Shown here: in pieces, positions 17,987 through 26,984 of the stretch
Layout of the letters: each line of letters opens with the position of its first letter
Numbering within the stretch: the stretch's first letter is position 1
Assembly: GCF_004769635.1 (NCBI RefSeq)
Contig: NZ_RQGH01000026.1
Coordinates: forward strand, 62,001-126,000
Reading direction: 5' to 3'
Length of the DNA: 64,000 nt
From: Leptospira jelokensis
Lineage (GTDB): Bacteria; Spirochaetota; Leptospiria; Leptospirales; Leptospiraceae
The notes under the pieces: generated by a model
Databases searched by the model: none
Told to the model about the DNA's origin: nothing
The model's input: the letters and a program-made list of their open reading frames with translations, nothing else
Position numbers and translations under genes: made by a program

Positions 17987-19915
17987 ATGAACGAGGAATC
18001 GGAATTTGAACGAATCTGTTTGCTTTGCGCTGAACCTCGAGTTCCCAGTGGGATGACAAAACAAGGCCGCTTTTTTTGCCAAACATGCCAAAGAGAATGG
18101 ATCCTAGAAAAACGCAAAATCCCCCGAGTTGGGAAAAACGTTCTCAACTCAGTCGAAAAAACCGAATTCCTCTTAGAAAACCTATCTTTATTCAATTCAA
18201 GCCTTGGACTCGAAGACTTGATGTTTCGATTCAGCGAACTCATTTCAGATCGACTCAAACGAGATAAAATTGCTATTTTCATCATAAATCTCGAATTAGG
18301 TGAGATCAAGTTAGCCAATTATTATTCCAAACAAAAACATTTAGAAAGGGCCATTAAACGTATTACAATCGATTACGATTTGAGTTATGGGATATTAATT
18401 GAAGCCATGGCAAAACGAGAGCCTTGTTTTTACAAATTTAGTGACCAATCACATCCATTTTATTCTTTTTATTCTAAATTGACTGGCACCAAATCACAGT
18501 TAGTCTTACCAATTTTATATGCAGACATTGCCGTAGGAATGATTACAATTGATTACGATGATGAAAACACATTAGATTATATCGAAGACGAAGAGATTTT
18601 AAAAATTGTTGTGGGTCAATTTGCCGTCTCTTTACGAAATTCTTTATTATTTTTTAAATCAAAAAATCAATCAAAACATTTCAAAAGTTTACACACTGCA
18701 GCCCTTACCTTAAGCCAACTTTATCTCAATAACCACAACGAGATGATAAGAATGATCCTTTTGACATTATCAGGAATCGTTGATTTATCAATTTCGTGTT
18801 TAGTCGAAATTCCACCAAATACATCTAAAGCAAAAGTTTTTAAAGTTTACCGTGATATCGATAATTATGAACTCAAAACACAAACAGACTCGATAGATAC
18901 TGATGAAATCATTTCCTTGGCTGCGGGAAGGGAAATTATAACCGTTAACCCTTTCGAAAATCCTGTTTTAAGAAATATTGGGATCACTGGCAAAGAATCC
19001 ATCATCGTTCCAGTCCAACTCGAAAACCAAACGACATGCATATTTATTTTATCTAAACAAGAATCTCGATTTCCACATGAAGAAATAGAAGCATTAAATG
19101 CATTTGTTTCCCTTGCAAGAATTACTATGGAAAACTCCAGTTTGTACCAAAACCTTTCCATCAAAGAACGATTGGAAAAAGAAATCGAAATTGCTAAAGA
19201 AATCCAAAGTAATTTATTACCACGAAATACACCGGAAGCAGAAGGGTTTTCCTTTGGTGGACTTATGGTACCTGCACGTGGAATTGGAGGTGACTATTAT
19301 GACTTCATCTTATCACCTAACAGAAATGAATTATTTGTTTGCATTGGAGATGTAAGTGGAAAGGGAGTGGCTGCTGGGCTTGTCATGGCAACAGTTCGTA
19401 CCATTCTGCATTCACTGGTTCGGGTCAAAGATTCTCCTTGGGAAATACTAAATGATATCAATAATTACTTATACAGTAGTTACAAAGAGGCCATTACACC
19501 TCGTTTTATGAGTATGATCCTTATCCGCTGGAATCTCATTTCAGGGGAAGTAGAAGTATCGGGGGCAGGCCATGGAAGTTTTTATCATTACCAGGAAAGT
19601 TCCAAAGTCTTACGTTCGATCGAAACTGGTGGTGTGATTTTAGGAATAAGCCCCGATATCTCTCATTTTAAAAATGAATCCAAATTACGATTTGGTGCGG
19701 GAGATACCATTTTACTTTTTACAGACGGGGTTACAGAGGCTTTAAACGCAAAAGAAACGCAATTTGGAGAGGTGAATTTAGAAAAAAGTTTTCTTACAAA
19801 CATCCAATTAGAACCTAAAAAGATTTTGGAGAAAATTTATTCGGATTTAAAAGAATTTGTCAAAGAAAAGGAACAACACGATGATATCACAATGGTGGCA
19901 GTGAGAAAGGTATGA
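17987..19915 (+). CDS. SpoIIE/RsbU-type PP2C phosphatase with zinc ribbon and GAF regions
   Basis: This 642-residue protein is a serine phosphatase of the kind that dephosphorylates STAS anti-anti-sigma factors. It opens with a four-cysteine zinc ribbon (Cys11, 14, 31, 34). Two GAF-like regions (about 50-215 and 230-390) and a short linking helix (KERLEKEIEIAKEIQSNLLP) follow. The SpoIIE domain carries GGDYYDF near residue 433, GDVSGKGVAAGLVMA, GAGHGSFY, FTDGVTEALN and the terminal DDITMV metal motif. ATG 17987 is preferred; the open frame begins 20 codons earlier without a start signal. Its stop overlaps the tilS start (ATGA). A plausible partner class is the STAS protein at 62142-62501, but no link is shown. 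Confidence 0.88.
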   Translation: MNEESEFERICLLCAEPRVPSGMTKQGRFFCQTCQREWILEKRKIPRVGKNVLNSVEKTEFLLENLSLFNSSLGLEDLMFRFSELISDRLKRDKIAIFIINLELGEIKLANYYSKQKHLERAIKRITIDYDLSYGILIEAMAKREPCFYKFSDQSHPFYSFYSKLTGTKSQLVLPILYADIAVGMITIDYDDENTLDYIEDEEILKIVVGQFAVSLRNSLLFFKSKNQSKHFKSLHTAALTLSQLYLNNHNEMIRMILLTLSGIVDLSISCLVEIPPNTSKAKVFKVYRDIDNYELKTQTDSIDTDEIISLAAGREIITVNPFENPVLRNIGITGKESIIVPVQLENQTTCIFILSKQESRFPHEEIEALNAFVSLARITMENSSLYQNLSIKERLEKEIEIAKEIQSNLLPRNTPEAEGFSFGGLMVPARGIGGDYYDFILSPNRNELFVCIGDVSGKGVAAGLVMATVRTILHSLVRVKDSPWEILNDINNYLYSSYKEAITPRFMSMILIRWNLISGEVEVSGAGHGSFYHYQESSKVLRSIETGGVILGISPDISHFKNESKLRFGAGDTILLFTDGVTEALNAKETQFGEVNLEKSFLTNIQLEPKKILEKIYSDLKEFVKEKEQHDDITMVAVRKV

Positions 19916-21212
19916 TTCCAGAAATCCCCAATTCGATTTCCAAACATTTTGAATCCATGCTCCATCGAATGGGTAACCAACTGCCACTCCTTTGGAGAGA
20001 CAATAAAACCAAGTTTTTATTGTCTTATTCAGGTGGGAAAGACTCGAGTATCCTCGTTTTGTTTTTGTTTTATCTAAAACAGAAATACAATATTGAATCC
20101 CCTAGTCTTTTTTATCTTTCTCATGGAATCCGAGAAATCACAAAAGAAGAATCGGATATGGAAACCTATATCAAAAACTTTGGTTTCCCACTTCATTTTG
20201 TAAAAAAAAAATCCCAAAACTTTCTCTCAAATTAAAACGAGGTCTTGAAGAGACAGGTAGACTCGTTCGTTACCACCAATTAAAAAAAATTAGCCAAAAA
20301 TATCAATCCATCATCCTTACTGGGCACCATTGTAAAGATTATACAGAATCAATTTTCTTACACCTAACAAGGGGAGGTGGAAAAAAATCTTTTTATACAC
20401 TCCCTCCATTTGATGGGGAACGATTTTTACCTTTGGTATTTTTGGAAGATTCGGAACTCAGAGAATTGTATCAGTTTGTAGAAACTGAAATGCGTATCTT
20501 TGAAGATGAATCCAATGCCGATCCCATTTACAAACGAAATCGAATCCGCCTCGAATTACTTCCCATTTTAGAAAAGGAAAAGTGGAACTTTTTCAAAACC
20601 TATTGGAATTTCCATGATAAGTCCCAACTCAATTTACAATTTGATGGACATAACAAAAACACAACAAGGCATCCTCCTCATCTTTTCCGGATTCCACACG
20701 AAACATGGGTGAGTTTGGGTTTACCAGCAAAAAAAGATCTGATCGATTTTCACCTCAAACTCTTAGGAATGTATCCACTTTATAAATCAGGGTTTGAAAA
20801 TTTCCATTTACAATCTGAAGGAGAGAGGGCATTTTTAGAAAATAAAAACTGTTATTTATACAAATCAAAGTTTGGTGATCTCTTTATCATTGATAAAAAA
20901 TCCCCTGCTTTCAAAAAAGCAATTTCCTACCGCGATGGAAACCACTTGGTCATTGAATGGAACCAAAACCGATTTAAACTGAGTGACCCAGATGAAAAGT
21001 ACCACCTTGGGTCTTGGCACCATGGGCAAAAAATCCAAATCCGTTCGGGGAATAAGGAAATTTCCGAATGTATGAGGGAAAACGGAATTCCCTTTTTTCT
21101 AAGAACATTCATTCCTATCCTTTATTTTGAAAACGAACCCATTCAAATTTTATTTTCCCTCTTTTTCAAAAACGAAAAGAATTATCCGAAACGAATCTAT
21201 TTGGAAAGATGA
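19912..21212 (+). CDS. tilS: tRNA(Ile)-lysidine synthase TilS, interrupted by a -1 frameshift
   Basis: TilS converts C34 of the CAU-anticodon isoleucine tRNA to lysidine and is normally essential. The first frame (19912-20235) has the PP-loop YSGGKDSS (residues 39-46). The second frame, readable from about 20211, carries TGHHCKDYTESIFLHLTRGGG, SNADPIYKRNRIRLELLPIL and the TilS C-terminal part, ending at 21212. The frames join in a run of ten A (20202-20211). With eleven A the whole reads as about 433 residues, the length of E. coli TilS. The alternatives are a base-call error, a true one-base loss, or slippage at the A run. The first frame alone stops eight codons later. It overlaps the phosphatase gene by four bases and precedes engB by five. 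Confidence 0.85.
20202..20211 (+). other. A10 slippery run at the tilS frame junction
   Basis: Ten consecutive A follow GT in tilS. The zero frame reads GTA AAA AAA AAA TCC; the -1 frame reads on as ATC CCA AAA into conserved TilS sequence. Such a run fits A-AAA-AAA ribosomal slippage or polymerase slippage adding one A. Confidence 0.75.
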
Positions 21213-21217
21213 TCTAG

Positions 21218-21859
21218 ATGCATAAATATTCTAAAGAAATCCCCTTTCCTGAAACCAAATTCTTCACTTCTATCGCAAAGTTAGAAGAAAAAGAAGAATT
21301 GGATTCCGTTCCTTCGATTGCATTTATGGGAAGGTCCAACTCTGGAAAATCGAGTTTGCTCAATGCATTATCCAACCATAGAGGACTTGCAAAAGTTTCA
21401 AGAACTCCAGGCAAAACAAAACTCATCAATATCTTTAAAACGAAAGTTGGTTTTAATCTAATCGACTTACCAGGATTTGGTTATTCAAAAGCTTCTCATA
21501 AAGAACATAAAGAAATGATGAAACTTTTAGAAGGATTCCTCAACTCTTGGAAACAACTCAAAATTCTATTTATCTTATGTGATTCCCAAAGAGATTTTCC
21601 AGAAGAAGAATTGTCTACCATCGAAGTGGCAATGGAAAAAAAAATCAAACCTGTTGTGATTCGTACAAAAATTGACAAACTCAATCAAAGTGAATTGCAT
21701 AAGGTGAGGTCCGAAATGGAAGGAGCTATGAATGAAATTGGAGTTCCCTTCCGAGTCTTTTATCTATCAGCAACAACCGGCCGAGGTGTGGGAGAATTAA
21801 AAGAATTTATTTTGGAAACACTTGGAGTTCAAACAAAAGTATCTAACGAAGAACCATAA
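21218..21859 (+). CDS. engB: Ribosome biogenesis GTPase EngB (YsxC/YihA)
   Basis: EngB is a small GTPase required for large-subunit assembly. The 213-residue protein has the P-loop GRSNSGKSS (38-46), a switch region VSRTPGKTKLINIF, the DxxG-type segment LIDLPGFGYS, TKIDKL for guanine recognition and the C-terminal LSATTGRGVGELKEF. ATG 21218 is five bases after the tilS stop; its Shine-Dalgarno site (GGAAAG) lies about 10 bases upstream. The last 31 bases overlap the 3' end of the convergent SprA-like gene. Probably expressed with the phosphatase and tilS. Confidence 0.95.
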   Translation: MHKYSKEIPFPETKFFTSIAKLEEKEELDSVPSIAFMGRSNSGKSSLLNALSNHRGLAKVSRTPGKTKLINIFKTKVGFNLIDLPGFGYSKASHKEHKEMMKLLEGFLNSWKQLKILFILCDSQRDFPEEELSTIEVAMEKKIKPVVIRTKIDKLNQSELHKVRSEMEGAMNEIGVPFRVFYLSATTGRGVGELKEFILETLGVQTKVSNEEP

Positions 21860-22548
21860 CGTGAATCCACTTGGTAGTTGATCATACCAAATAAATTAGA
21901 AGACATCATTTTACGAAAGTCAGTGAGTAAGGCAAAGGTTTCTTTTAATTGTTCTTTAATACGAAGTAATCGCACTTCTTCTTCTAATCGTTTTTTCTCA
22001 GACTCTAATTCTTTTTGGCGTTCTGTTGATTCGGTATCGGAAGTCTTTTTACTTTTTTCCGATTCTAATCGAGTTTCTAATTCTTTGATTTTGGTTTCTA
22101 AGTTTTTTTCGTAACTTCGTTTCTGGATTTCTTTTGGATTGTTCCTGTCTGATTTTTCTAAGGAAGGATTCTTTGTTCCTTTTTGATCTTCTTCTTTCTG
22201 TTGGAACAAGTCTTGAATGGACTTACCATCAGAATATGGCCGTAAACTTGGGTCCTCTGCCGATTTGGATTTTGGTTTGGTAACAGCTTCCGTTTCCCCA
22301 CTCACTGCCACCATACGACCATCTCGTAACTCGTAGTTAATTTTTACATGGACTGATTGGACTTCTCGTCCTTTGAGGTAGGCTTCGTTTTTGAATTCTT
22401 GTGCATGGCCAAGTTCATGTGAGATCACATGTAAGGCGGATAAAGATTCAGGGGCACTTTCCAATCTTCCATGACCGACATAGTTCACCCTTCGATCCTT
22501 TTGCAGATCGACATTCATGCGACTGAATGTGGACTCGTCAATTCTCAT
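21829..22548 (-). CDS. SprA-related putative metalloprotease with coiled coil
   Basis: This 239-residue protein has a zinc-protease-like motif HELGH at residues 44-48 (context ALHVISHELGHAQEF). It is followed by VQSVHVKINYELRDGRMVAVSGETEA, the arrangement seen in SprA-related proteins (HExxH, then a Tyr-rich strand and a GGE-like segment). The middle is a charged linker, and residues about 140-200 are a strong Glu/Lys/Arg coiled coil. There is no signal peptide. The RBS GAGG lies just before the ATG. Its 3' end overlaps engB by 31 bases. The substrate is unknown. The core is short for a complete protease fold, so activity is uncertain. Confidence 0.6.
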   Translation of the reverse strand: MRIDESTFSRMNVDLQKDRRVNYVGHGRLESAPESLSALHVISHELGHAQEFKNEAYLKGREVQSVHVKINYELRDGRMVAVSGETEAVTKPKSKSAEDPSLRPYSDGKSIQDLFQQKEEDQKGTKNPSLEKSDRNNPKEIQKRSYEKNLETKIKELETRLESEKSKKTSDTESTERQKELESEKKRLEEEVRLLRIKEQLKETFALLTDFRKMMSSNLFGMINYQVDSRYGSSLDTFV

Positions 22549-22622
22549 GGAAACCTCACCACCTAATGGGTACTTCGGTTTGTCTTAAGAAAAGATTAGT
22601 ACGAAATTGGAATTTTGAAAAG

Positions 22623-22652
22623 GAAAAACTCTCCCGTTTTGTTCGGGAGAGT
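22623..22652 (-). terminator. Rho-independent terminator after the DUF1566 lipoprotein
   Basis: On the minus strand, ACTCTCCCG and CGGGAGAGT form a 9-bp GC-rich stem around a seven-base loop, followed by TTTTT. It lies 20 bases after the stop at 22674. Confidence 0.85.
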
Positions 22653-22673
22653 GCGAAAAAACTAGGTTAAGGC

Positions 22674-23357
22674 CTATGGACCTTGTCTCACACAGCGGAC
22701 ATAATTCCTTTGTGTTTTGACAACAGAGCGCTCGACCCCGTAGGATTGGCGGTCAAAGGAAATCGCAAAAGCAGTTTCCCCCGGAAGATCATCTTGGTTG
22801 GACCAAGCTGTCCAGTAGTCCTCTTCTTGGGTGGAAGGGAAATACTGTAAGGTGGCCGCACGACCAGGAATCACCAACCTTTGGTATTCAAGCGGTGTTG
22901 GAACACGCCATGTCGCACCTAGGTAATTGCTATTTTGGCAAGCAGCAAACAACTCACTTGACCCAGCGATGGAGATCGAAGAAGTCCCTTGGATCACTTG
23001 TGGGTAAGAGATGGAGTTACATGCATGTGTTTGAGAATCACAGAATGCAACTTGGATGGCACCTGCGCGATTTACATCGTTTGGATTAAATAGGGAACCT
23101 TGTGGGGCCCCCAAACAATCGTTAAATCCTGCACGGTAAACTTGTCCATGGGTACATTTTTGCCAAACTAAATTAGCAACTGGGTCTGATATGGTTCCAT
23201 TGCCATTGTCACGTAAACTTTGGTTTGCAATGAGGCCTGCAATCAGTTGGTTGGTTTCTTCTGGACTTAAACCGTAGACATCCTCTACAGGTTTCATTTC
23301 ACAATTGATGAAAAAAGATAAGGCCAAAAGAGCAAAACAGGAATGAAGTATTTTCAT
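22674..23357 (-). CDS. DUF1566-domain lipoprotein
   Basis: This 227-residue protein has a signal peptide with a spirochaete-type lipobox (FFINC, Cys19), so it is a likely lipoprotein. The mature part contains the DUF1566 (FGE-related Lcl) pattern: NGNGTISDPVANLVWQKC, then ATWRVPTPLEYQRL and a C-terminal YVRCVRQ. Several Cys residues suggest disulfides. ATG 23357 is chosen because GGGAG lies about 11 bases upstream and the signal peptide starts there; the longer open frame to 23477 overlaps the Omp85-like gene. It follows that gene after 16 bases and ends at a good terminator. Function unknown; DUF1566 lipoproteins are abundant in leptospires. Confidence 0.75.
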   Translation of the reverse strand: MKILHSCFALLALSFFINCEMKPVEDVYGLSPEETNQLIAGLIANQSLRDNGNGTISDPVANLVWQKCTHGQVYRAGFNDCLGAPQGSLFNPNDVNRAGAIQVAFCDSQTHACNSISYPQVIQGTSSISIAGSSELFAACQNSNYLGATWRVPTPLEYQRLVIPGRAATLQYFPSTQEEDYWTAWSNQDDLPGETAFAISFDRQSYGVERSVVKTQRNYVRCVRQGP

Positions 23358-23373
23358 AATCTTATGGCTCCCT

Positions 23374-24861
23374 TTAGAAAATATGGTTAAAGTTAACAAA
23401 TAATTGCCTATCTTCTTTTGATTCTGCATAATCAAAGTAGATAACAGTTGCTTGGTTCCAAGGAATCCGTAATCCAATACCCCTAGAGTGTTTGTAGTTT
23501 TTTAGGTTTGCATCTTGTGTGCGATCCCAAACTCGTCCTACGTCATAAAAGGGAACCAATTGGAAATCAAAATGTTGCCCCCAAAATTCAGCTTCGGCAA
23601 ACTTCCAACGAACTTCAAAGTTAGCGTACGCCATGGTTTGGCCCACAAATCGATCTTGTTTGTAACCCCGAATGGTTGTCCTACCACCGAGACCTGACTG
23701 GTTCACTTCCGTTCCCCACATATTTCGGTATTCGTAAAAAGGAGCATCCCCATTTGTTTGGACCATGGTCCCACGAGCCGCGAGAACAAATTTCTCTAAA
23801 ATTTCAGGTGGTTTATTCGTAAACCATGTGACTGGACTCATAAAAATACGACCGGAGACTAGGTTTTTATTGAACTCGGAAGTCGAACCGATGGCTTTTG
23901 TTGAACGTTCGTGAGTGTATTCTAAAAACAAACCGCGGTTAGGGTCTGGCTCAAAATCACGAGTGTCAAAAACAATACCGGCACGAACCGTGTTCGTATA
24001 ACCACCATTAATCCCACGAATCTTTCCGTCTTTGTCATCTCGGGTTAATTTTGTTTCCCCTTGTGGAGTTCCAAACGTCCGATCTTTATCCAAAAACCCT
24101 AGGACTCCATCTGCTGGCCCTAAGTAGGCGTTGTTGTATTTGCCATCAAATGTACGAATGATTTGTTTTGATAAACGAATCCCTGTTACCGCACGGAGGG
24201 TTCCTCCGAAGAAAGAGTATTCCCCTGAAGTACTAAAGTTAGGGTTTTCAATGTCATAACGGTTGTATTTGTTATCGCTAACGATTGGTGCTTCGCCGAC
24301 TCCCGCATCCCCTGGCCTTCTGAAACTCAAGTTATCTTCATAATCGGCAAATGGTGCGTTCCTTCGGATTCTACCATTGGGATCATTCCTTTCCAAATAG
24401 GAAAGTGGTTGGAGTGTTCCTTCCCCGAAACCAAAGTACAAGGAATTTGGGTTCCTTTCATACACTAAATCAGCGCGTAACCGCCATTTGGTGTCAAAGA
24501 TATAAGGTGCATCCAAACTCAGCTGGTGGTAAGGCGCTCGTTTTGTGGTATTAAAATACTGCGCAAATACCCGGACTCGGTACGGAGTGTATTCAAACAT
24601 GGGAGAGGTTCGATTTCCATTATAGAAATACAAAACCCTTGCCCCAAAGCCTATCCCTACGTTTGGATCGGAGTTAATGAGAGGAAGCCCAGTGAAGTAA
24701 CCACCCTCTTTTTTAATTTTAATATCACGTTCGCTTAATCTCCTTTTCTCAGAGATTTCGAACGGAAGGTCGGTTCGTGGTTGTCTTTCCTGAGCAGACA
24801 AACCCGATACCAGTGAAAAAAATAACAGAAGCAGTAAACTTCTTAAAATGGAATTGTACAT
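23374..24861 (-). CDS. Omp85/D15-family outer-membrane barrel protein
   Basis: The 495-residue precursor has a signal peptide (ILRSLLLLLFFSLVSGLSA) and a C-terminal barrel with the Omp85 signatures: FDTRDFEPDPNRGLFLEYTHE, GLGGRTTIRGYKQDRFVGQ (the VRGY-type loop) and PFYDVGRVWD. It ends in Phe (FVNFNHIF), the barrel-recognition residue. No POTRA repeats are visible, so it is not BamA; it resembles the short surface-antigen barrels. It is the first gene of a two-gene unit with the DUF1566 lipoprotein. The cargo or substrate is unknown. Confidence 0.75.
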   Translation of the reverse strand: MYNSILRSLLLLLFFSLVSGLSAQERQPRTDLPFEISEKRRLSERDIKIKKEGGYFTGLPLINSDPNVGIGFGARVLYFYNGNRTSPMFEYTPYRVRVFAQYFNTTKRAPYHQLSLDAPYIFDTKWRLRADLVYERNPNSLYFGFGEGTLQPLSYLERNDPNGRIRRNAPFADYEDNLSFRRPGDAGVGEAPIVSDNKYNRYDIENPNFSTSGEYSFFGGTLRAVTGIRLSKQIIRTFDGKYNNAYLGPADGVLGFLDKDRTFGTPQGETKLTRDDKDGKIRGINGGYTNTVRAGIVFDTRDFEPDPNRGLFLEYTHERSTKAIGSTSEFNKNLVSGRIFMSPVTWFTNKPPEILEKFVLAARGTMVQTNGDAPFYEYRNMWGTEVNQSGLGGRTTIRGYKQDRFVGQTMAYANFEVRWKFAEAEFWGQHFDFQLVPFYDVGRVWDRTQDANLKNYKHSRGIGLRIPWNQATVIYFDYAESKEDRQLFVNFNHIF

Positions 24862-24933
24862 TCTCTACCTATTCGCCAAAGAAACTGACTCATGTTGGGA
24901 AATTTGAAATATATGTCAAATAGATTCGGAAAT

Positions 24934-25443
24934 TTATGTTATTTTCGCTTCGATTCTGTGTAAAATGAGGAGGACCTCATCTTGTTGGACCAAATCTCCC
25001 GATTGTTTCCGGATCTCTTCCACTCGGCATGGATAAGGAGCTTTGATCGCATTTTCCATTTTCATCGCTTCCAAAATTAACAACGTTTCCCCTACACTGT
25101 GTTCGCTTCCAACTGCCGTTGCAATTTGCACTACCTTCCCGGGCATGGGGCTTTTGATTTCGGGTGAGGTTTGTCCTGCAAGTTCATACGAGCGTTCTGC
25201 AAGTTTTACACTCCATGTTTCCCCATTCCAATGGAAAAATACTTCGTTTCTCACTTTCATAAATTTCAAAAGGGAACCGTCTTTCATTTGAACGGTTGTT
25301 AAATTTTGTTCGTTTGGTTTGAATCCATCCACCATAACATCTGTTCGGAATTGGAAGGTTTCACTTCCCAGGCGAACCTTGATGCGATCACCACTTAGAT
25401 GAACTGAGACAGGGGTTTGTTTTGATTCGAATCTGTAATCCAT
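24934..25443 (-). CDS. Biotin carboxyl carrier subunit of an acyl-CoA carboxylase
   Basis: This 169-residue protein carries the biotinyl lysine, Lys128 in EAMKMEN, within a biotinyl domain (about 95-165, KSPMPGKVVQI...). The N-terminal part (1-90) resembles the BT/linker domain of the methylcrotonyl/propionyl carboxylase alpha subunit. The start follows the biotin carboxylase stop after one base, so translation is coupled. In most bacteria the carboxylase, BT and carrier domains form one chain of about 660 residues; here they are two. The matching carboxyltransferase is probably the mccB-like gene at the right edge. Confidence 0.9.
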   Translation of the reverse strand: MDYRFESKQTPVSVHLSGDRIKVRLGSETFQFRTDVMVDGFKPNEQNLTTVQMKDGSLLKFMKVRNEVFFHWNGETWSVKLAERSYELAGQTSPEIKSPMPGKVVQIATAVGSEHSVGETLLILEAMKMENAIKAPYPCRVEEIRKQSGDLVQQDEVLLILHRIEAKIT

Positions 25444-25444
25444 T

Positions 25445-26890
25445 TTAATTTACCTTCGCCTTCCATGGGTTTTTCACTTCCACATGAGAGAAAAAAAGTC
25501 CTGCCAATGCGTATTTCATTTCTTCTTTGTTGTTTTCTTTTAAAAGTTCGGACTCTTTGTCGGCAATGAAATGAGTGGAAACCTGCCCTTTCGCAAACTC
25601 TTCAGTAGATACCAATTTCTGCAAAAATTGAAGATTGGTTTTGGGACCAAACACTATGGTTTCTGATAAACATTCAACGAGTCGCTGAATCGCCGTTAAT
25701 CGGTCTTCTCCCCAAACGATGAGTTTGGCAATCATAGGATCATAATACATTGTGATTTCGGAACCTGTCACAACACCTGAGTCAATCCTTAAGTCCTCAC
25801 GTGTGGGAAACGACAAATGATGGATTTTTCCAATGGAAGGTAAAAAACCTTCTTTGGGATCTTCTGCATAAATCCGCACTTCGATTGCATGTCCTTTTTG
25901 GGGAGGTGTTTGGAGGGAAGGAAGGGGTTCTCCTTGGCAAACACGAATTTGCCATTCCACTAAATCGAGTCCTGTTGTCATTTCTGTAACTGGATGTTCT
26001 ACCTGTAACCGAGTGTTCATCTCTAAAAAATAGAACTCACCTGATTCACCTAATATGAATTCAACGGTGCCGGCTCCTTCGTATTGTACCGATTTACCAG
26101 CAAGAATGGCTGCTTCTGCCATTTTGGTTTTGAGTTGGGATGGGAAATTTGGTGCTGGCGTTTCTTCTACAACTTTTTGGTGCCTTCGTTGTAAGGAGCA
26201 GTCCCTTTCATGTAAGTGGATGATGTTTCCTTTTGTATCACCAAAGATTTGGAATTCGACATGCCTTGGGTTCACAATGTACTTTTCTAATAAAATGCGA
26301 TCATCACCAAAAGAAGACATGGCTTCCCGTTTGGCTGATAAAATCCCCGCTTCCAATTCTTCAGGTGAATTGATACGGCGCATCCCTTTCCCACCACCAC
26401 CTGCACTTGCTTTGGCCATGATTGGATATCCTATTTTTGCCGCTTCTGTTTTGAAAACAGACATCTCTTGGGATTCCCCTTCATATCCAGGGACAACTGG
26501 TACTCCGTTCTTTGCAACTAACACGCGTGAACCGATTTTATCTCCCATTGCTTCAATGGAATGAGGTTTTGGGCCAATGAACCGAATTCCATTTTGTTCT
26601 AATTTTTTGGCAAAGGTTGTGTTTTCCGATAAAAAACCATACCCTGGGTGAACTGCATCCGCACCCGTGGTTAGGCATGCTTCTATCACTTTATCTACAT
26701 TTAAATAAGAAGAACGTGCATCAGTCCCACCTAATGGATAGGCTTCGTCAGCAGAGTGAACAAACAAACTGTTTGCATCGGGGTCTGAATAAACAGCAAC
26801 AGTTTTGATTCCCATTCTTTTGGCTGTGCGAATGACTCTGACGGCAATTTCGCCTCGATTGGCGATAAGTATTTTTTGGATCGGCTTCAT
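25445..26890 (-). CDS. Biotin carboxylase subunit of an acyl-CoA carboxylase (MccA-type)
   Basis: This 481-residue ATP-grasp enzyme carboxylates biotin. It begins KILIANRGEIAVRVIRT, with GYGFLSEN, the glycine-rich loop ASAGGGGKGMRRI, EKYIVNPRHVEFQIFGD, RDCSLQRRHQKVVEE and EMNTRLQVEHPVTE, all standard biotin-carboxylase motifs. Start 26890 is set by homology; the open frame continues to 27004 but overlaps the divergent gene. The carrier protein follows after one base. The pairing with methylcrotonyl-CoA is inferred from the mccB-like carboxyltransferase at 62546; geranyl- or propionyl-CoA cannot be excluded. Confidence 0.9.
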   Translation of the reverse strand: MKPIQKILIANRGEIAVRVIRTAKRMGIKTVAVYSDPDANSLFVHSADEAYPLGGTDARSSYLNVDKVIEACLTTGADAVHPGYGFLSENTTFAKKLEQNGIRFIGPKPHSIEAMGDKIGSRVLVAKNGVPVVPGYEGESQEMSVFKTEAAKIGYPIMAKASAGGGGKGMRRINSPEELEAGILSAKREAMSSFGDDRILLEKYIVNPRHVEFQIFGDTKGNIIHLHERDCSLQRRHQKVVEETPAPNFPSQLKTKMAEAAILAGKSVQYEGAGTVEFILGESGEFYFLEMNTRLQVEHPVTEMTTGLDLVEWQIRVCQGEPLPSLQTPPQKGHAIEVRIYAEDPKEGFLPSIGKIHHLSFPTREDLRIDSGVVTGSEITMYYDPMIAKLIVWGEDRLTAIQRLVECLSETIVFGPKTNLQFLQKLVSTEEFAKGQVSTHFIADKESELLKENNKEEMKYALAGLFFSHVEVKNPWKAKVN

Positions 26891-26984
26891 ACGAGTAGGA
26901 TCAAAACTAAAGAATGGCGAAAATAAATCAACAGAAACATAGGAAGTGAATTGACCATCGAAACGAGCCAACAATTCTTTTTTT

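Noticed and set aside
17846..18318. Minus ORFs opposite the phosphatase start
   Set aside because: Shadows of the plus-strand coding frame without any motif.
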